From contig NZ_CABPSK010000002.1 in the NCBI RefSeq assembly GCF_902459645.1, forward strand, positions 1 to 64,000: a DNA stretch of 64,000 nt, given 5' to 3'. The notes under the pieces were generated by a model, which saw nothing but the letters and a program-made list of their open reading frames with translations, searched no databases and was not told the DNA's origin. Made by a program: the position numbers and the translations under genes. This stretch comes from Pandoraea pneumonica (GTDB lineage Bacteria; Pseudomonadota; Gammaproteobacteria; Burkholderiales; Burkholderiaceae). Within the stretch, counting starts at the first letter, position 1. Each line of letters opens with the position of its first letter. This document shows, piece after piece, positions 1 through 8,919 of this stretch.

Positions 1-5
1 GTCGT

Positions 6-11
6 CGTCAA
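6..11 (-). promoter_or_regulatory. -35 box with A-rich upstream element, rRNA-type promoter candidate
   Basis: Read on the minus strand, two A-rich tracts (GAAAAGAAG and GCGAAAAAAAC) are followed by TTGACG at bases 11-6. This resembles the UP-element plus -35 layout of strong stable-RNA promoters in Burkholderiales. The -10 box and the transcript would lie outside the window to the left, so the assignment is tentative. Confidence 0.35.
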
Positions 12-205
12 CAGTTTTTTTCGCTTCTTTTCGCTCGTCGCCGTAGCGACTCACAAGCTCCAAAACCACTAACCACCGGGCTTTCCGGCCCGTCGCACTT
101 ACCTGCTTCGCTGCTTTCGCTGCGTCGCTGTCGTTGCGAGAGACGGAATATTAGTGAAAACCCGGAACCAGCGCAAGCCCTTTGTGAAAATAATTTGAAA
201 AAGGC

Positions 206-233
206 AAAAAAAGGCCCGCGTCGTGAGCGGGCC
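206..233 (-). terminator. Rho-independent terminator, minus strand
   Basis: The arms GGCCCGC (213-219) and GCGGGCC (227-233) form a 7-bp GC stem with a 7-nt loop. On the minus strand the stem is followed by seven T. No minus-strand protein gene ends here. The transcript it stops is unknown and could be a small RNA from the 240-400 region or antisense transcription from the phospholipase gene. Confidence 0.5.
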
Positions 234-399
234 GAGATCCATGGGACAGGACTTCATGGAGGAGACAGGTCCAATGTATCCGGGCATGCCCAGGCGACGC
301 AACCAACGAAATCGCATATGCTTTTGGCAAAGCTTCCCTATATGGAAAGGCCTGCCAGACGGCGGCCCTCCCCCTCCCTCTCTATATAGAGCGTTCGAA

Positions 400-1998
400 A
401 TGCTCCCACTGCGCCGCCTAGCGTTTGCACTCTTGCTGTCATTGGCGGCAGCGGCCTGTACCTCCGTCAGGCCACCACCCGAGCCGACGCAATGGACATC
501 GCACACGCCAGCAGCCATGCCTGGCGCACTGGCCGATGCGCTCGCCCCCGCCGTGCGCGCGCACGCCGGACAATCCGGTTTCCAGTTGCTCGCAACCGGC
601 TCCGCCGCGTTCACCACGCGCATCGCGCTGGTTCAGTCGGCCCAGCACAGCCTCGACGTGCAGTACTACAGCGCGGGAGAAGACATCACAGGACGCCTGC
701 TGCTCCAGTCACTGCTCGACGCCGCCGACCGGGGCGTGCGCATCCGCATGCTGGTCGACGACATCAACCGCCGCCACACCGACCCGACCTTCGCCGTGCT
801 CGATCAGCATCGCAACATCGAAGTGCGTGTCTTCAACCCGTTCGGCACGCGCGACACCACGCTGCTCGAACGCGCGGGCAATCTGCTGACGGCGTTCGAC
901 CAACTCAACCGGCGCATGCACAACAAAGCACTCGTTGCCGACAATCAACTGGCCATCGTGGGTGGACGCAATCTGGGTGACGAATATTTCGACGCCAATC
1001 CCGATCTCTCCTTCCGCGACTTCGATCTCTTATGCGCCGGGCCCGTCGTCGATGCTGTCTCGCGTAGCTTCGACCATTTCTGGACAAGCACCCAGTCCTA
1101 TCCGCTGCGCCAAGTCCAGTCGAAGATCGACAAGGAAACCCTCGACGCCACACGAGACGCCCTAGCGCAGCACTGGCAAAACGCCGAGAACGTCCCGGCT
1201 GGACGCGACGCCCTCAATCAGCCGCCCCTCGCCGATGGATTGCGCAGCGGCAAAGTGCCGCTTTTCTGGGCACCGGCAGAACTGGCCGCCGACAGTCCCG
1301 ACAAGCTCGACGCCCCTGCCAAAGAAACCAAGAGCGCACCAGGCGACAAACTGCGTGAGCTCACCACACACGCGCAGAGCGAAGTGCTGATCATCTCGCC
1401 CTACTTCGTCCCGCTCGATGGCGGCGTGAAGTTTCTGTCGGCGCTGACCGCGCGCGGCGTCAAAGTCCGCGTGCTGACCAACTCGCTGGCCGCCACCGAT
1501 GTCGTGCCCGTGCACGCCGGTTATGCGCGCTACCGCCCCGCGCTGCTCAAGGCTGGCATCGAACTCTACGAGTTCAAACCCATCCGTACGGAAACCGAGC
1601 AACGACGCATAACGTTCGGCGGCTCCTCGCGCGCAAGTCTTCACGGCAAAGCCTATGTGGTCGACCGGCGCGACGTGATTTTGGGGTCGTTCAATCTCGA
1701 TCCACGCTCAGTGCGCCTGAACACGGAACTGGCCATCGTGATTCACAGCCCCGAATTCGCCGAACGGATGGCGGGCATCTTCGAGCGGGCGACGGCACCG
1801 CGCGCGAGCTTCCACGTAGAGTTGGTGCCGCCAGGCACGGCCCCTCCGACGCCCACGCCGCCCACCATGCCAGCGCTGCGTTGGGTAGGAGAAGAAAACG
1901 GACAACCGCGTACGTTCGACGTAGAGCCCTACGCGCCCTTCTGGCGAAACGCGGTGGCGGGTGCCTTCACCCTGCTTCCTAACGACGATTTGCTATGA
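400..1998 (+). CDS. Phospholipase D-family lipoprotein (cardiolipin-synthase-like)
   Basis: The 532-residue product begins with a lipoprotein signal (arginines, a hydrophobic stretch, then AAAC with the lipidated cysteine near residue 20), which is why the ATG at 400 is preferred over upstream in-frame starts. Two HKD motifs are visible: HNKALVAD at residue 174 followed by GGRN, and HGKAYVVD at residue 415 followed by GSFNLDPRS. This pair is the signature of the phospholipase D superfamily, which transfers or hydrolyses phosphatidyl groups; the layout matches periplasm-facing ClsC/YmdC-like proteins. The likely role is phospholipid remodelling at the inner face of the outer membrane or in the periplasm. 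A membrane-anchored nuclease cannot be excluded. The gene stands alone and ends in a hairpin. Confidence 0.85.
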   Translation: MLPLRRLAFALLLSLAAAACTSVRPPPEPTQWTSHTPAAMPGALADALAPAVRAHAGQSGFQLLATGSAAFTTRIALVQSAQHSLDVQYYSAGEDITGRLLLQSLLDAADRGVRIRMLVDDINRRHTDPTFAVLDQHRNIEVRVFNPFGTRDTTLLERAGNLLTAFDQLNRRMHNKALVADNQLAIVGGRNLGDEYFDANPDLSFRDFDLLCAGPVVDAVSRSFDHFWTSTQSYPLRQVQSKIDKETLDATRDALAQHWQNAENVPAGRDALNQPPLADGLRSGKVPLFWAPAELAADSPDKLDAPAKETKSAPGDKLRELTTHAQSEVLIISPYFVPLDGGVKFLSALTARGVKVRVLTNSLAATDVVPVHAGYARYRPALLKAGIELYEFKPIRTETEQRRITFGGSSRASLHGKAYVVDRRDVILGSFNLDPRSVRLNTELAIVIHSPEFAERMAGIFERATAPRASFHVELVPPGTAPPTPTPPTMPALRWVGEENGQPRTFDVEPYAPFWRNAVAGAFTLLPNDDLL

Positions 1999-2003
1999 AC
2001 AAG

Positions 2004-2041
2004 AAAGCCGCCGTCCCGCGCGAAGCAGGAGCGGCGGCTTT
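2004..2041. terminator. Hairpin between convergent genes, bidirectional terminator
   Basis: AAAGCCGCCG (2004-2013) pairs perfectly with CGGCGGCTTT (2032-2041) over an 18-nt loop. It lies between the stop of the phospholipase gene and the stop of the convergent TonB receptor gene. A/T residues flank both sides, so it can serve both strands, although the T runs are short. Confidence 0.65.
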
Positions 2042-2127
2042 CATTGGTTGCGAGCCCCCGCGCGCGATCACATCAACTCCCGGGTTCTGCCGGGGTCTCC
2101 CAGCGGAATATCTTCCTTATCCCTGAC

Positions 2128-4650
2128 TCAAAACTCCACCGTCGCCGACAACGTCGCCGAGCGCGCGTCGCCCACGGCCACAAAGTACTGGCTGGCGCTC
2201 GACGGGTAGTAAGTCTTGTTGAACACGTTCTTCACGTTGAACTGGAAGTGCACCGGATTGCGCCCGATCTTCGTGTCGTAGGTGGCAAACACATCGGCCA
2301 CGAAGTACGCGGGCAACGTGAAGCTGTTCGCCGAATCCCCCGGGCGCGAGCCGATATACCGGCCCACCGCCCCCAATCGCAAGTTGCCGCTGCCGTCGCC
2401 CAGCACCGGACCCCAGTCATACACGCCCGCCAGCGACGCCGAATGCCGCGCTACGTTCACCAGCGTGTTGCCGGTATAGAGCGGATCTTCCGTGGTCTTC
2501 GCATCGATAAACGCGTAGCTCGCGATCACGTTCCAGCGTTGGCCGATACGCCCCGACACATCCAACTCCACCCCACGCGAGCGCGCCGCACCGGACGTGC
2601 GCCAATCGATCAGCTTGGTCGCATCGTTGAACTGCGAGACGAGCACGTTGCGCTTATTGATGTTGAACAGCGCCAACGTGCCGGTTAGCCCGTTCGGCAT
2701 ATCGAGCTTCGCGCCGATTTCGAACGACTTGGCATGCTCGGGCGCCACGTTCGAATCGATCACCACCCCGCTGGAGAGCGGCGCGATCGTCGACGTCGGC
2801 TTGAGCGACTCCGAGTAACTGCCGTACAGCGACAGATAATTCGTCGCCTTATAGACCACCCCAGCGCGCGGCAGCCATTTCGAATCGGAGATATTCGTAT
2901 TGACCTGGAACGGACGCCCCTTCCCCGCCAACTGGCTATAGGTGAGCAACCGCAAGCCGCCGACGAGAATCCAGCGGTCGGTCACGTGAATGGCATCTTG
3001 GAAGAACAGCGATGCGTCGTGCAGCGTGTCGGTCTGATCGCTGTCAGCCGCAGACACCGTCGTCGGAATCACCTCGCAGCCGTACACCGGACTCAGATAG
3101 TTGAACTTGCACGTCGACGCCTGACGAATCAGGTCGCGCCGGTAAATGCGCCGATACTCCCAATCGCCACCGAACTGCACGTCGTGTTGCATGCCAGCGA
3201 GTTGCAGCCGCCCGTCGAGATACGCGATGCCATAGCTATCCGCGCTATCCGAGCCGCGCGTGCCGTCGTTACTACGCGAAATAATGCCGGTCTTCGTGTT
3301 GATACCGTTCACGCGCAACTGCGTCGCGTCGTAAGTCTCGGTGTTGTAGCTGTAGCCGAAGTGCGCCTTCCAGTCGGCATTGAACTGATGATCGACCGTG
3401 ATTTGCGCCAAATGCGACTGCCCGGTCATCTCGTTGTGCGCGTCGTCCAGACGCTCGCGTGGCGAAATCGCCAGCGGCTTGTTCGTCGTCGGATCGATCA
3501 CCGTGCCCCGGTCGAACGGCGTGAGGAAGTTGCGATACTCGTACGACAGCACGACCTGCGTGTCGCGTCCGTAATAAGCGAGCGTCGGCGCCACCAGCGT
3601 CTCACGCTGCGAGCCGAAGTTGCGCCAATATTGCTGATTGTTCTGATCGACGACCAGCCGGTAAGCCAGCCCCGAGTCCCCGATCGGCCCGGTGGTATCG
3701 AGCGTTTCTTCCGCGCCGTTCTTGCCGTGGCCATACGTCGTGCCCGCCACGCTCACCGCCGTATAGGGCTTGAGCAGCGGACGCTTGCTTACGACGTTGA
3801 TCACACCACCCGGGTCCATGATCCCGTAGAGCAGCGACGACGGCCCCTTGAGGACTTCGACGGCGTCAGCATTGGCATTGAGCCCGCGCCCCTGCACGAG
3901 CGGCATGCCGTTGTGCATGATCGAGCCGTCGCGATTGCCGCCGAACCCGCGTTTGAGCAGCGTGTCCTGCGTACCTGCCAGCGTATTGCCCTGCACGATG
4001 CCGCTCACGTTGATTAGCGCGTCATCGAGCGTTCGCGCCCGCTGATCGGCCAGCACTTGCTGCGGCACGACGTTGATCGCCTGCGGGATATCGAGAATGG
4101 GCGCATCGGTGCGCGCAATAGTGGCGTCGACGGGCGCGCGATACGCATCCGTCCATGATTGCCCCTGAACATGCGTGCTCGGCAGCGCCACCTCGCCGGA
4201 GCCTCCCCCGGCTGCGAGCGTCGCAGGCACTGGCGAGGCTTGCGCGACCAGCGTGAAGCCCGCCCCCTGCGGCGACGCCACAAGACCGGTGCCCGCCAGC
4301 ACTTGACCGAAGGCGCCCGGCACGTCAAAGCGCCCCTGGACGCCGGGGCTCTGGCGGCCCGCGGTGAGCGACGGCGCATACGTCAGCAGAATGCCCGCCT
4401 CGCGGCCAAAACGGGTGAGCACGGCGTCGAGCGTACCTGCCGGGATGTCGTATACGCGGGTCGCAGCGGCATTGGCGGCGACTTTTGCGGTGCCCGTCTG
4501 ATCTGACTGCGCGGCCTGTGCGTGTGCGGCGCTCGCGGCAAACACCGACGCAAATGTCATCGCAACGGCGGCACAGATATGGCGATGGCGCGGAGCCACT
4601 GGCGCACGGCGCGGCGTGGCGGCGGAGAATTCGGAAAAGACGACGGCCAT
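2128..4650 (-). CDS. TonB-dependent siderophore receptor with STN signalling domain
   Basis: The 840-residue outer-membrane receptor has an N-terminal export signal ending near AAHAQA (residue 45). It is followed by an STN domain (about 65-115: YDIPAGTLDAVLTRFGREAG), a plug domain (about 165-290, with VLKGPSSLLYG and PGGVINVVSK typical of FpvA/FoxA/FhuE receptors) and a 22-strand-type barrel ending in the terminal F required for barrel assembly. The STN domain contacts a FecR-type anti-sigma factor, and the fecR and sigma genes lie just upstream, so this is a transducing ferric-siderophore receptor. Ligand specificity cannot be read from the sequence. No siderophore biosynthesis gene is nearby, so it may serve a xenosiderophore. 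Confidence 0.92.
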   Translation of the reverse strand: MAVVFSEFSAATPRRAPVAPRHRHICAAVAMTFASVFAASAAHAQAAQSDQTGTAKVAANAAATRVYDIPAGTLDAVLTRFGREAGILLTYAPSLTAGRQSPGVQGRFDVPGAFGQVLAGTGLVASPQGAGFTLVAQASPVPATLAAGGGSGEVALPSTHVQGQSWTDAYRAPVDATIARTDAPILDIPQAINVVPQQVLADQRARTLDDALINVSGIVQGNTLAGTQDTLLKRGFGGNRDGSIMHNGMPLVQGRGLNANADAVEVLKGPSSLLYGIMDPGGVINVVSKRPLLKPYTAVSVAGTTYGHGKNGAEETLDTTGPIGDSGLAYRLVVDQNNQQYWRNFGSQRETLVAPTLAYYGRDTQVVLSYEYRNFLTPFDRGTVIDPTTNKPLAISPRERLDDAHNEMTGQSHLAQITVDHQFNADWKAHFGYSYNTETYDATQLRVNGINTKTGIISRSNDGTRGSDSADSYGIAYLDGRLQLAGMQHDVQFGGDWEYRRIYRRDLIRQASTCKFNYLSPVYGCEVIPTTVSAADSDQTDTLHDASLFFQDAIHVTDRWILVGGLRLLTYSQLAGKGRPFQVNTNISDSKWLPRAGVVYKATNYLSLYGSYSESLKPTSTIAPLSSGVVIDSNVAPEHAKSFEIGAKLDMPNGLTGTLALFNINKRNVLVSQFNDATKLIDWRTSGAARSRGVELDVSGRIGQRWNVIASYAFIDAKTTEDPLYTGNTLVNVARHSASLAGVYDWGPVLGDGSGNLRLGAVGRYIGSRPGDSANSFTLPAYFVADVFATYDTKIGRNPVHFQFNVKNVFNKTYYPSSASQYFVAVGDARSATLSATVEF

Positions 4651-4761
4651 GATGGGATATCTCGTTCAGGCAATAGAAAGAAGGCTTCACTTCCCTTGTC
4701 ACGCGAGATGTACAAAACAGCTCACTGGCCCGATAAAAATCTAGAAAAAGTTGAAAACCCC

Positions 4762-5748
4762 TCAGGCGCTCGGCCCGACGTTTACCCAATAGCGGGTCAC
4801 CGACGCCACCGACACCGGCAGTGCGTGCGGCAGCACCGCCAAAATGGCGTCGATGTCGCCCAGCGGATAAGTGCCCGACACACGCAGTGCCGCCACGGCC
4901 GGATCGCAGCGCAGATAGCCGCGCCGGTAGCGCGACAATTCCGCCAGAAACACATCGAGCCGCATATCGACGGCCACCAGCATGCCCTCGGCCCATGCAC
5001 CGCCGCCCTCATCGAGCGCCGTGAGCGGCGCGATGGTGCGTGCCGTGAAATGGGTCTGTTCACCCGCCTGCACGATGCGCTCGACGTGCGGCGCATCGTT
5101 TGGCATGACGCGCACGGCCCCCTCGAAAACTTGCACGCGGCCGCCTGCTGCGTCCTGCCGTACCGCGAAACGCGTGCCCAGCGGCTGCAACGACGCTTGC
5201 GCTGTCGTGACAACCAGCGCTCGCGGCGGGGTATGACCGGCATCCTTACCGGTGCTCACCATCACCTCGCCCTCCAGCAGGGCGATGCGACGGGTCGCCC
5301 CATCCATCGATAGCCGCACGGCACTGCGTGTCCCCAGCACGAGCGTGGTGCCGTCGGCCAGACGCAGCGTGCGACGCTCGCCCACGGCCGTACTCGCATC
5401 GGCCCGCAAGCGTTGCACCGCCAGCGGGTCTGTCGCGAGCCAAGCGCCGCCACCGACGAACAGCCCGCCCACGATGACCTTGATCGCCGTACGGCGCGCC
5501 CGCGAGCGGGGTGCGCGCAGCGCTGCCTGCGCCACCGCCGCCCCCAGCGCGTCGGACACCTGCCGCATACGGCTGTCAGCCGTCTCGATGTGCCGCCACG
5601 CGCGCTCGTGATCGGGATGCGCCTCGCGCCACCGCGCACAAGCCGCACGCAGCGTCTCGGTGGCATCGCCGCCTTGGAGCGTCACCCACCATTCCACCGC
5701 TTGCTGCGCGACACCGGGGGTGAACGCTTGCGCCGTCGCCCGCGTCAC
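4762..5748 (-). CDS. FecR-type anti-sigma/transmembrane sensor
   Basis: This 328-residue protein has an N-terminal cytoplasmic DUF4880-like region (AVEWWVTLQGG and a W-rich helical stretch), one membrane segment near residue 90-110 (IKVIVGGLFVGGGAWLA) and a periplasmic FecR domain (GERRTLRLADGTTLVLGTRSAV) with a C-terminal secretin/TonB-like STN partner region. I chose GTG 5748 as start because it gives a GTGA overlap with the sigma factor stop; a start at 5772 would lie inside the sigma gene. It relays receptor occupancy across the inner membrane to the ECF sigma factor. The order sigma-fecR-receptor is the classic cell-surface signalling cassette. Confidence 0.88.
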   Translation of the reverse strand: MTRATAQAFTPGVAQQAVEWWVTLQGGDATETLRAACARWREAHPDHERAWRHIETADSRMRQVSDALGAAVAQAALRAPRSRARRTAIKVIVGGLFVGGGAWLATDPLAVQRLRADASTAVGERRTLRLADGTTLVLGTRSAVRLSMDGATRRIALLEGEVMVSTGKDAGHTPPRALVVTTAQASLQPLGTRFAVRQDAAGGRVQVFEGAVRVMPNDAPHVERIVQAGEQTHFTARTIAPLTALDEGGGAWAEGMLVAVDMRLDVFLAELSRYRRGYLRCDPAVAALRVSGTYPLGDIDAILAVLPHALPVSVASVTRYWVNVGPSA

Positions 5749-6257
5749 GCCGCCTCCATGGCGAAGAAACACTGGGTACCAGCGCGCACCAAATAGCGTT
5801 TGACGGTCGCGAGCGAAATGCCGAGTTCAGCGGCGATCTCTGCGTGCGTCAGTCCGTCGAGCTGAGCGAGCAGAAACGCGCGTTTGACGGGTGCCGGGAG
5901 ACCGTCCAGACAGCGGTCGATTTCGAGCAGCGTCTCGAGCACGATGGCGCGCTCTTCGGGTGACGGCACGACGGCTTCGGGCTGCTGAGCGAGCGCTTCG
6001 AGATAAGCGCGTTCGATCTGCTCGCGGCGCCAGTAGTTATAGAGAACGCGTTGGGCAACCGTCGTCAGGAAAGCGCGCGGCGACGCGAGCAGACGCGGCG
6101 GATCGCGCTCGAGCAGGCGGACGAACGTGTCGTGCGCAAGATCGGCGGCCCGATGCGAGCAGCCGGTCTTGCGATGCAGCCAGCTATGCAGCCAGCCGTG
6201 GTGATCGTGATACAGCCCCTGCAACGTGTCGCGTTGCAGCGTGTCGTCGGCGGGCAT
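5745..6257 (-). CDS. FecI-like ECF sigma factor
   Basis: The 170-residue protein carries sigma-70 region 2 (LYHDHHGWLHSWLHRKTGCSHRAADLAHDTFVRLL) and region 4 (LDGLTHAEIAAELGISLATVKRYL), the typical iron-starvation sigma layout. The ATG at 6257 is preceded by AGGAGGGG at good spacing, so the longer open frame upstream is rejected. The gene overlaps fecR by four bases (GTGA). A Fur-box-like site lies just downstream of a TATACT -10 upstream of the start, which fits repression by Fur-Fe(II) and induction under iron starvation. It would direct RNA polymerase to the receptor gene. Confidence 0.9.
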   Translation of the reverse strand: MPADDTLQRDTLQGLYHDHHGWLHSWLHRKTGCSHRAADLAHDTFVRLLERDPPRLLASPRAFLTTVAQRVLYNYWRREQIERAYLEALAQQPEAVVPSPEERAIVLETLLEIDRCLDGLPAPVKRAFLLAQLDGLTHAEIAAELGISLATVKRYLVRAGTQCFFAMEAA

Positions 6258-6311
6258 ACGCCCCTCCTGTCCCCGGACCAGGTGTGGCCGGAAGGCACAG
6301 GCACCCGCTTT

Positions 6312-6336
6312 GCAAATGAGAATCGTTCGCAGTATA
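6312..6336 (-). promoter_or_regulatory. Fur-box-like operator with -10 box for the sigma-fecR operon
   Basis: GCAAATGAGAATCGTTCGC (6312-6330) matches the 19-bp Fur consensus GATAATGATAATCATTATC at 13 positions, including the central AATGA/GAATC core. On the minus strand a TATACT box (6336-6331) lies immediately upstream, so the operator would cover the start of transcription. Function is inferred from the match and the position. Confidence 0.65.
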
Positions 6337-6472
6337 GCAAACAAGACTCCGAGTTGACGCGCGATCAATAACGGCCAATCCGGGGTCCCTTCGCGCCAAC
6401 AGCCGGGCGCGATCGGCTCACCTGGCCGCTTTCTGCCAAAATGCACCGCATTACTGCCAGCGCCCCTTCGCC

Positions 6473-7441
6473 ATGATCCGGAATGTCGCTTTGCTGGTTT
6501 TTCCCGGTGTGCAGTCGCTCGACGTGAGCGGCCCGCTCGACGTGTTCGCGGAAGCGAACCGCTTCCTGCTGCCCGACAACCACTATCAGACGGAAGTCAT
6601 CGGCACCCAGCATGGGTCGATCGCTTGCTCGAACGGCATGACGCTGCTGCCGCGCCGCCACTATCAGGAAGCGGGCGGTCATCTCGATTTATTGCTGGTC
6701 GCGGGCGGCCCGTCGTTGCTGACCGACGATCTCGGCCCGAATGTCTCCCGCTGGCTGCTCGACGCCACCGCTCGCGCGCGGCGTTTCGGCTCCATTTGCA
6801 ACGGTGCGCTGGTGCTCGCTGCCGCCGGTTTGCTCGACGGCAAGCGTGTCACGACCCACTGGAACGATGTCGACGTGCTCGCGCAGCGCGCCCCCAGCGC
6901 GCACATCGAGGCCGACCGGCTTTTTATTCAGGATGGGAATTTGTACACGTCGGCGGGCGTGACGGCGGGCATCGACTTATCGCTGCATCTGCTTGCGCAA
7001 GATCACGGGCAAGCGGTCGCCCTCAATGTGGCGAAGCGGCTCGTCGTGTTCACCCAGCGCGCGGGCGGACAGTCGCAATTCAGCCCTTACCTCACGCCCT
7101 ACGCCGAACCGAATTCACCGGTCGCGCAAGTGCAGCAGTATGTGCTGGAACATTTGGCCGAGCCGCTGTCGGTGGGCGACTTGGCGGCGGTCGCGAAGAT
7201 GAGTGTGCGCAACTTCTCCCGGGTGTTCTCACGCGATGCGGGCGCGACGCCCGCCGACTTCGTGAGCGCCGCCCGCATCGATGCCGCCCGCGTGATGCTG
7301 GAAAACGGCAACGCACCGCTCAAGACGGTGGCATGGCAATGCGGTTTTGGCGATCCGCACAACATGCGCAAGGTGTTTCAACGGCGGTTCGGCGTGTCGC
7401 CGCAACAGTACCGCGAGCACTTCGGGCGGCCGCAGGACTAA
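6473..7441 (+). CDS. GlxA-family transcriptional regulator (DJ-1/PfpI domain plus AraC HTH)
   Basis: This 322-residue protein has a DJ-1/PfpI-like amidotransferase fold (residues 1-180, with the nucleophile-elbow cysteine in GSICNGALVLAAAGLL at Cys109). An AraC/XylS double helix-turn-helix follows (about 215-315, ending RRFGVSPQQYREHFGR). Members of this family control catabolism of small amines, arginine, carnitine or related metabolites; the PfpI domain senses the inducer rather than acting as a protease. It is divergent from the iron cassette and convergent with the 2-hydroxycarboxylate transporter gene, nine bases from its stop. The target is unknown. Confidence 0.85.
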   Translation: MIRNVALLVFPGVQSLDVSGPLDVFAEANRFLLPDNHYQTEVIGTQHGSIACSNGMTLLPRRHYQEAGGHLDLLLVAGGPSLLTDDLGPNVSRWLLDATARARRFGSICNGALVLAAAGLLDGKRVTTHWNDVDVLAQRAPSAHIEADRLFIQDGNLYTSAGVTAGIDLSLHLLAQDHGQAVALNVAKRLVVFTQRAGGQSQFSPYLTPYAEPNSPVAQVQQYVLEHLAEPLSVGDLAAVAKMSVRNFSRVFSRDAGATPADFVSAARIDAARVMLENGNAPLKTVAWQCGFGDPHNMRKVFQRRFGVSPQQYREHFGRPQD

Positions 7442-7450
7442 GGCGCGGCG

Positions 7451-8842
7451 TCAATGCCAGTACGAGAACGCCGCTAGCGACATCATCACGACGATCGCGC
7501 CGCCGATGCGCGTCGCAATCTGCGCGAACGGCATCAGTTCCATGCGGTTCGCCGCCGTGAGAATGGCCACATCGCCGGTGCCGCCCAAGCCGCTGTGCGT
7601 CACGTTGACGATGGCCGCTTCCACCGGATACATCCCCACCCATTTCGCCACGATGAACCCGGTCACCGCGAGCGAGAGCACCGTCGAGACGGCCGTCACG
7701 ATGTTGATCCAGTGAAACGCCGTGACGATTTCGCCCCACGGCGTCATGGCGATGCTGATGGCGAACATCAGCGGATACGTGACCGCCGTCGAGAAGAAGC
7801 TGTACATGAAGCGCGCCCCACCGCGCACACGCGGCGACACAATCTGGAACAACTGCGCGATCACCACGAAGACGAGCATCACCACAGGCGCGGGCCAGTG
7901 GAACCATTGATGGCTCAACACTCCCAGCAGATACAGCGCGATCGCCGTGCCGCCCGCCGCCGCCAAGCTTGACGCGTCGAAGCTTGGCGACGACTCCTCC
8001 GGTGCCGCGCTCGCCTCGGTCACCTGGTTCGCCGAAACGATCGTCAACTGCCCGTTGCCGGTGAGTTTCGGCTTGCGGGCACCGAGATAGCTCAACAAGC
8101 CAGCCAGACAGATGGCCGAGATATTGCCGAGCATGGCAGCCGAGAGAGCCTGCGCGAAGAGCGGCCCTTGTTCAACGCCGAGAATCTGGGCGTATCCGGC
8201 CGAGAGCGGCAGCGCGCCTTCGCCGACGCCGCCCGCCATGATCGGCACGACGATATAGAAGAAGACCTGCTTCGCTTCGAGCCCCAGCGCGGTACCGACC
8301 GACGTGCCGACAATGGCCGCGACGACCGAGCCGCTCGCGAGCGGAATGAAAATGCGCACGAAGCCTTTCACGAGCGTGCGCCGGTCCATGCTCAGCACGC
8401 TGCCGACGATGATCGCCGCGATGAACAGATAGAGGAAGTTTGAGCTTTTGGTGAACGTCGTCACGGCCTTCGTCACCGGCTCGGGCATGAGCCCGTAATA
8501 GACCATCGCCGATGGAATGAAGGCCGCGAAAATCGACGTCGCGCCGACATGACGCACCCACGGAATGCGCTTGGCCAGTTCCGCGCAAGTGAAACCGCCG
8601 ACGGCAACGAGCGCGATACCGGTCGGCAGATCCGACGCCAGTTTGCCGTTGTGCACCATCGCCGCGAGGATGCCCACGAGCAGGAGATACACCGGCAAGG
8701 GCAGCGCACCGATGCGCAAATCGAACACCGCCCACCAGCGCTCTCGCAGCGACCTCGTCGAAGGCGCGCCGTGCTTAGATGGCGCCTGGGTGGCGGGTGC
8801 CGTCGCCCTCGCCGCCTCGGCGCGCGTGGTGATGGTTTCCAT
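7451..8842 (-). CDS. 2-hydroxycarboxylate transporter (CitS/MleP family)
   Basis: The 463-residue membrane protein has the two reentrant-loop signatures of the 2-HCT family: GGVGEGALPLS at about 204-214 and GGTGDVAIL at about 420-428, followed by the conserved arginine in RMELMPFAQIATRIGG. Family members (CitS, CitP, MleP, CimH) move citrate, malate or citramalate with Na+ or H+, or by exchange. I chose ATG 8842 because GGAGA lies eight bases upstream; an ATG at 8860 is possible. It is the last gene of a three-gene operon with a CoA-transferase and a CitE-like lyase, which suggests import of a 2-hydroxy dicarboxylate for CoA-dependent cleavage. Confidence 0.9.
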   Translation of the reverse strand: METITTRAEAARATAPATQAPSKHGAPSTRSLRERWWAVFDLRIGALPLPVYLLLVGILAAMVHNGKLASDLPTGIALVAVGGFTCAELAKRIPWVRHVGATSIFAAFIPSAMVYYGLMPEPVTKAVTTFTKSSNFLYLFIAAIIVGSVLSMDRRTLVKGFVRIFIPLASGSVVAAIVGTSVGTALGLEAKQVFFYIVVPIMAGGVGEGALPLSAGYAQILGVEQGPLFAQALSAAMLGNISAICLAGLLSYLGARKPKLTGNGQLTIVSANQVTEASAAPEESSPSFDASSLAAAGGTAIALYLLGVLSHQWFHWPAPVVMLVFVVIAQLFQIVSPRVRGGARFMYSFFSTAVTYPLMFAISIAMTPWGEIVTAFHWINIVTAVSTVLSLAVTGFIVAKWVGMYPVEAAIVNVTHSGLGGTGDVAILTAANRMELMPFAQIATRIGGAIVVMMSLAAFSYWH

Positions 8843-8919
8843 GGGTTTGTCTCCGTTCATCTTATATAGGGCGCGCTGTGTCGCGAATCCGTTCGCTGTT
8901 GGCGCGCAGGGGGATTCGC

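Larger units (their letters stand above)
1..399. other. Gene-free left edge
   Basis: I see no convincing protein gene here. The segment holds an A-tract-preceded TTGACG on the minus strand at the very edge, a GC-rich stem with a T run that would terminate minus-strand transcription (206-233), and a stretch (240-399) with several short partial dyads. The open frame running from base 223 into the phospholipase gene is an upstream extension without a signal peptide and is not taken as coding. Confidence 0.5.
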
